A DNA stretch of 64,000 nt, taken from NCBI GenBank assembly GCA_002914805.1, contig JXTB01000105.1, positions 563,811-627,810 of the forward strand, read 5' to 3'. The stretch is from Parasponia andersonii. Lineage: Eukaryota; Streptophyta; Magnoliopsida; Rosales; Cannabaceae. Position 1 is the first letter of the stretch. Each line of letters opens with the position of its first letter. The notes beneath the pieces were generated by a model. That model saw only the letters and a program-made list of their open reading frames with translations, ran no database searches and was not told the origin of the DNA. A program made the position numbers and the translations under genes. Below are positions 58,883 to 64,000 of the stretch, one piece after another.

Positions 58883-60481
58883 ATGGCACCTTCAAGAATG
58901 ACAACCAGAAGCACACGTCTTGATGCTAGTGGGAATCCACCCGATGCCGAAGGAAGCTCCCGGGAAGCACAACCTGGACTGGAGCAAAAGCTGGACCAGA
59001 TGCTCGCCGTACTGGCAAAAGCAAGCTGGAAAGCAGAGATCGCCCACGAGGCCATCATGTGTTTAAAAAATGAAGTCACGGAGGTGCGCAGGGATAACGT
59101 CCACCTCAAAGGGCTGCTGGCAAGCGAAGCCAGGAATGAGCGAAGGGAAGATTTCGAAGTAGAAGTCCAACAAGAGACCGAGGGCCAACCGATGAGGGAA
59201 ATGCCTGCCCCATCCCGATCACAGATGCAAGGAGAGCAACAAAGTCAAACAAGGCCGTTCCGAGCCAGAGCGGCGTTAGCTAGAAGACACCAAGAAAGGC
59301 TTAAAGGTGTGCTTCCTAACTGGAAGCAAGAAATGATAGCAGAGCTAAGTAAGAGGCTTGGGGCCCATCACAGCCAGACCCCCGATGACCTGGCTGAGCA
59401 AACCGTGCGAAGGATCAGCCGAACGGCATTCACCGATTAGATCCAGATGGAACCCAAGCTGAGAGACTTCACTACTCCAACCTTCAGGCCGTTCGAGGGG
59501 AAAATTGACCCCTTCGATCACATATATCATTTTCAACAGAAGATGGCCTTGGAAACTACGGATGAACCTATAACCTGCAAGGTCTTCTCCACAACCCTGG
59601 CACAATCAGCCCTATTATGGTTCAGAGAGCTCCCAGAAAAATCCATAAACGGGTTCGAAGATTTCTGCAAACTTTTCTTGGAGTAGTACGCTGGTGCCCG
59701 GAGGCAGCAGAAAACCATGCGAGACCTTGACCGGCTGGAACAAACTGTAAACGAATCTCCAAAAGAATACCTGACTCGTTTCTTGGAGGTGATGTCCTAG
59801 TGCACAATGCCGATTCGGTCCAAGCCACGAGCTCGTTCGTTAGGGATCTGCAGCCAGTATCGATGCTGTCAAACCACCTGCTCTTGAACCTTCCGTACGA
59901 TATAGCAGATGTCTAGGCCAAGTCAGAAGGGGTATTCAGGGTTATTGGAAAGCCACCAGAAAACACCCAAGGCATCCGCCGCGATAACAACAGTGCAGAC
60001 ATAAGCTCTGTCCCCGCAAGGGGTAAAGAGGCCCGCGCCAGACCGAGGGCTGATTCTGAAATAGGAAGCCCCCACCCAGGGCGGTCAAGAAGACGGCAAG
60101 AGGAGAAAGGTGTCCCGAGACCCACTGCCGAAGTACGAGCTCAACACGCCGATCGATATGATCTACCTCCAAAATAAGGACAGGGGCATTTTCAAAAACC
60201 CGTCCAAATCCAGCGTTCCTGAGCACATGAAAAACTTGAATAGGTATTGCCAATTACATAAAGATCACAGACACGACACCATCAACTGCCGCAACCTCTA
60301 CGCGCAAGTCATGGTGGTGATTCATGTCGGCAAATTGAAGCAGTACGTAAAGACTGGCAGAATCCAGCCGCGGGAAGATTCCACTAGGCCCAAAAAAGGC
60401 AAGCAGACCCAGGCATCCGGTTCAGGAGACCAGGCCCTGAGGATAGTGCTGACCATCGTGGGCGGACCTGAGCAGACCTAG
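58883..60481 (+). pseudogene. Tat-type gag of gypsy B, broken
   Basis: It begins MAPSRMTTRSTRLDASG and has a coiled-coil-like stretch (58980-59130). The core capsid region is LRDFTTPTFRPFEGKIDPFD, TTLAQSALLWFRELPEKSI (59460-59680). A shifted part (about 59798-60100) keeps HNADSVQATSSFVRDLQPV. The end holds YCQLHKDHRHDTINCRNL (60247), the Tat zinc-finger-like motif. Stops lie at 59438, 59684 and further on. It could not form a particle protein. Confidence 0.85.
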
Positions 60482-60621
60482 GGTCAGGAAAAGAAGGAAA
60501 AGTGCCTAAGAAAAACCGAGGAGAGGGTGAAGCGCCTGAGGGGATAGGTCATTCTGTTAACTATTTAAGAGTGGGTGAAAGCTACGCCTCCACTGCCCCC
60601 ATCGCCTTCACCTAGCAAGAT

Positions 60622-61110
60622 TTGACCACGGTGCGCCTGCCACACGACGACCCACTGGTGATTAAGTTACAGATCAACTCCATGTTGGTCGGAAGGGTCC
60701 TGATCGATGGTGGAAGCAGAGTCGATTTCCTGTTCCTCAGCACGTTCGAGAACATGGGCTTGAATCGGAACGTGCTCAGACTGACCTGTCAGCCGCTGTT
60801 CGCTTTCGATAGTACCAAGGTCAGCCCCTTGGGCATTATGACCTTGAAGGTCTGCACAGCCGAGAGACGTTTGGATGTGGACTTCATCGTTATCAACTGC
60901 CCGTCCTCCTTCAACATCATCATGGGGAGAGGATGGATCCACACCATGCATGGAGTCACCTCCACCCTCCATCAGGTCTTAAGATGTCAATCAAAGGATA
61001 GTATCTGTATGACAGATATCAAAGGAGACCATGCCTCTGCGAGGAAATGTTTTTCAACAGCCCTGAAGGGACCCAATGCGAGTATGAACGCCCTGACAGG
61101 AGATGAATAG
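60622..61110 (+). pseudogene. Aspartic protease of gypsy B
   Basis: An open stretch of 162 codons with PHDDPLVIKLQINSMLVGRV and the active site LIDGGSRVDFLF, where the gypsy norm is DxGSS. It continues to FNIIMGRGWIHTMHGVTSTL. A stop at 61108 and another frame before the RT show it is no longer joined to pol. Confidence 0.8.
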
Positions 61111-61169
61111 CAATCAAAGGACCACCTGCCAGTATACATGAGACAGATCTGATAGACCAGAGTCTACGA

Positions 61170-62868
61170 TTGAGGAGCTGGTGGCGGTCCCTTTGAAAGA
61201 GACGGAGCCGACGAAGGTAATATTAGTCGGGTCCCTATTGCTCGAAGAGGAAAAGAACGAGCTGTTAGGATTCCTAAGGTGAAACCAAGACGTCTTCGCG
61301 TGGTCCCACGACAACATGCCCGGAATTAACCCTGCGCATGCCTGTCGCCGGTTGAACATAGATCCAAATTTCCCTTTGGTCAGGCAGAGACCCCGAACGT
61401 TCACACCAGGAAAAAACAGGGCGATCAACAAGGAGGTAGAGATACTGTTGGGAAACGGCCTAATCATGGAATGCATATACCCGTCCTGGATCTCCAACCG
61501 AGTGGTAGTGAAGAAGAAGAACATCGATGACCGAACTTGTATAGACTTCACCAACTTGAACAAGGCTTGCCCGAAGGATAGCTTTCCCCTGCCAAAGATC
61601 GACCAGATGGTAGACGCAACGGCAGGATTCGACAGAATGAGTTTTTGGATGCCTACTCGGGGTACAACCAGATCCCCCTGTACAAGGAAGACCAGATCCA
61701 CACGGCATTTATCACGGAACGAGGCATATACTGTTATAGACGCATGCTGTTTGGTTTGAAGAATAGAGGGGTGACCTACCAGAGGCTCATGAACAAAATG
61801 TTTGCCGGACAACTAGGGAAAACTATGGAAGTCTATATTGATGATATGGTCGTAAAGAGCAGAGAAGCTTCAGGTCATCCGGGACATTTGGACGAGTGTT
61901 TCCAGGTTTTGAGGCAATATCGGATGCGTTTGAACCCTAAGAAATGCGCGTTCGGGGTGTCCTCCGGCTAGTTCTTGGGGCACATCATAAGCAGAAGGGG
62001 TATCGAGGCCAACCCTACCCAGTTGTCCTCTATCACAGATGCACAGAGACCCTCGACTATTCAGGAAGTCCAGCGTCTAGCCAGGAAGATAGCCGCCCTC
62101 AGCTGGTTCATCTCCAAGATGTTTGACCGATGTAAGCCCTTTTTCCAGTGCATAAAGAGAAGCTCCACTGTTGCTTGGAGGGAGGAACAGGACAAGGCAC
62201 GGACAGATCTCAAGCTATACCTAAGTCATCCGCCCATCTTGGCTTCCCCGGTGGAGGGGGAGCACCTGTATGCTTATTTAGCAGTGTCCGAAGTAGCAAT
62301 CAGTGTCGTACTATTCGTCGAGAAAGATAGCAAGCAGAAGCCGGTATTTTATACAAGCCGCATGCTCCTGGATGCCGAGACGCGATATAGTATGGCGGAG
62401 AAACTGGCCCTCGCTCTGGTCAATGCTAAGAAGAGACTCAGGCAATACTTTGAAACACACTCTATTATCGTGTACATGGACTTCTCCATCCGGCAGATCT
62501 TATCTAAACCAAACCTATCGGGGCGACTAACCAAGTGGGCCATCGAACTAGGGATATACGACATCGAATATCGGCTCCGAGTAGTGAAGAAGGGGCAGGT
62601 CATAGCGGATTTCCTGGTGAAAATCAAATCTTTCGGCGAGCTGCACAATCCGCTTCAAATGTCTCAGCCTCGCCACCCTTCAGCTTGGACCCTCTACACT
62701 GACGGATCCACGAATACCTCGGGGTCAGGTATCGGGATAGTCCTACAGACTCCAACAGGACTCAGAGTAGAGAAAGCCTTGAGGCTCAACTTCCAGGCCA
62801 CGAATAATGATGCGGAGTACGAGGCCCTGCTACAAGGCCTTGAACTGGCCCTGCATTTCGGAGCATAG
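61170..62868 (+). pseudogene. Reverse transcriptase, RNase H and second RNase H of gypsy B
   Basis: RT runs from about 61170: NQDVFAWSHDNMPGI after a TGA (CGA in relatives), RTCIDFTNLNKACPKDSFPL, then a one-base loss near 61640. DAYSGYNQIPL follows in a new frame (61648), and the active site YIDDMVVKS is at 61837. A TAG interrupts at 61969 before FLGHIISRRGIEANP. RNase H: VLFVEKDSKQKPVFYTSRML (62310). A second, separate RNase H begins WTLYTDGSTNTSGSGIGIV (62687) with NNDAEYEALLQGLELAL. This dual arrangement is characteristic of the Tat clade. Three further stops follow at 62866-63058. Confidence 0.88.
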
Positions 62869-64000
62869 AGCATTACAGTAATGACCAACTCATAGTTGGT
62901 CGTGGGTCAGATTAGAGGAGACTTCGAAGTGAAAGATCTGAGATTATACAGGTACTTCTCCAAAGTAATAGGGGCGAAAACCCACTTTAGCAGCTTTAAT
63001 ATCGAACAGATTCTCAGAAAGATAAACCAGAAGGCCGATGAGCTAGCAAAGAGCACATAAACCGGAGGAATGAGACACGCAGAGATTCTCCTAGAGGACA
63101 GGAATACAGAGGACCCCCTGGAGACCCCCACACGTCATGTATTTGCAGTCGGCCTCACAGATGAAGGATGGATGAAACTCATCGCTCAGTATTTGGCACT
63201 GGGGAACCTACCCCCAGATCCCCAAGAAGCGAGGTCGATCAGACTGAAAGCTACCAGATACTCGATGGTGAGGGAACAACTATATAGGAGATCGACAATT
63301 GGGCCGATGCTGCGGTGTGTAGGTCCCGTCGAAGCAGAGAAACTGATGAAAGAAATCCATGAGGGAGGATGCGGCAACCACTCAGGCGGACGTAGCCTTG
63401 CCCACAAGGCTCTGACGGCCGGATACTTCTGGCCATACATGATGACAAAGGCGGCTCAGTTCATCAAAAAATGTGATAAGTGCCAGAGGTTCGCCCCCAT
63501 GAAACGCCAACCCACGGAAGATCTCCATTCGAACATAACGCCCTGGCCATTCGCCAAGTGGGGTTTGGACATTATCGGAGAGCTCCCCAGAAGTCCAAGG
63601 GGAAGAAGGTACGTCCTGCTGGCTACAGATTATTTCACCAAAGGGGGTAGAGGCTGAAGCCTACGCGACCGTAAACAAAACAGATACAATTAACTTCATT
63701 TGGAAAAATATAATCTGTCGATACGGGATTCCGAACGAGATACACGCCGATCATGGCACACAGTTCCAAAATGCTAAGCACAAGGAGTTGTGCAAGCTGT
63801 ATGATATAAGGCTCATTTTCTCTTCCGTGAACTACCCTCAGGGGAACGGCCAAGTAGAGGCAATGAACAAAGCCATATTCAGCAATATCAAAAAGAACTT
63901 GCAGGAGGCTAAAGGCAGGTGGTTAGAAGAGCTACCGGCCATTGTGTAGGCCCATCGAACCACGGAGCGAAAGTCGACTGGAAGAACACCATTTGCCATG
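62869..64000 (+). pseudogene. End of second RNase H and integrase of gypsy B, partial
   Basis: After stops at 62866, 62893 and 63058 (all TAG/TAA where Gln is expected), the integrase zinc finger reads HSGGRSLAHKALTAGYFWPY and CDKCQ (63380-63486). The catalytic core starts WGLDIIGELP (63559) and shifts frame near 63645. It goes on with HADHGTQFQNAK and NYPQGNGQVEAMNKAI, so the D, D and E positions are all present. Then V*AHRTT (63946), a TAG where Trp is usual, and the window ends. Confidence 0.85.

Larger units (their letters stand above)
57934..64000 (+). mobile_element. Ty3/gypsy element B, Tat clade, cut by window end
   Basis: The 5' LTR probably spans 57934-58776. The primer-binding site TGGCGCCGTCTGTGG follows at 58780, a form typical of Tat-group elements. 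Then come gag, protease, RT, RNase H, a second RNase H and integrase, in that order, to the end of the window. The 3' LTR is not in view, so the LTR start and target duplication are unproven. Confidence 0.85.

Noticed and set aside
1..64000. tRNA, rRNA, CRISPR or bacterial-type systems
   Set aside because: No cloverleaf with both boxes, no rRNA sequence and no regularly spaced repeat-spacer array was seen; the window is plant nuclear DNA.

Overview
This is a eudicot plant nuclear sequence. It is AT-rich and intron-bearing, with large amounts of LTR retrotransposon sequence, microsatellites and foldback elements, and a few widely spaced genes. The intact acyltransferase resembles fruit and flower alcohol acyltransferases of woody eudicots such as apple, but I cannot name the species. 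An 824-base N gap lies at 19538-20361.

Layout. 1-2370: 5' part of a minus-strand MIP18-family (AE7-like) Fe-S assembly gene with three coding exons, a U12-type first intron and a leader intron. 3650-5385: a 5'-truncated LINE. 5386-13800: gene-free, AT-rich, with foldback elements, palindromes and a 75-bp tandem repeat. 13800-29640: a stack of nested insertions. A Ty3/gypsy element (LTR about 2.3 kb) sits in the 5' leader of a BAHD acyltransferase copy, a Ty1/copia element sits inside that LTR (TSD GACTT), and a deletion has joined the gypsy integrase to the last 50 or so codons of the BAHD gene. 31263-33411: a minus-oriented solo LTR of the same gypsy family. 36126-38613: an intact two-exon BAHD alcohol acyltransferase, the surviving paralogue of the destroyed copy.

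39154 onward: a CACTA transposon end; a possible minus-strand gene of unknown function (exons 39679-48560) with a complete but decayed Ty1/copia element in one intron (40806-45934, TSD ATACG); a plus-oriented solo gypsy LTR (50966-53390); a two-exon secreted cysteine-rich peptide gene on the minus strand (53909-54518) with a CACTA-like element just upstream of its TATA box; and, from 57934 to the window end, a Tat-clade Ty3/gypsy element with a second RNase H domain.

The likely functional genes are the MIP18 gene, the acyltransferase and the cysteine-rich peptide gene. All retroelement reading frames are broken, and the main gypsy element mostly by stop codons of the kind made by cytosine deamination. 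There is no operon logic. The region's history is one of local BAHD duplication followed by repeated retrotransposon insertion and deletion.
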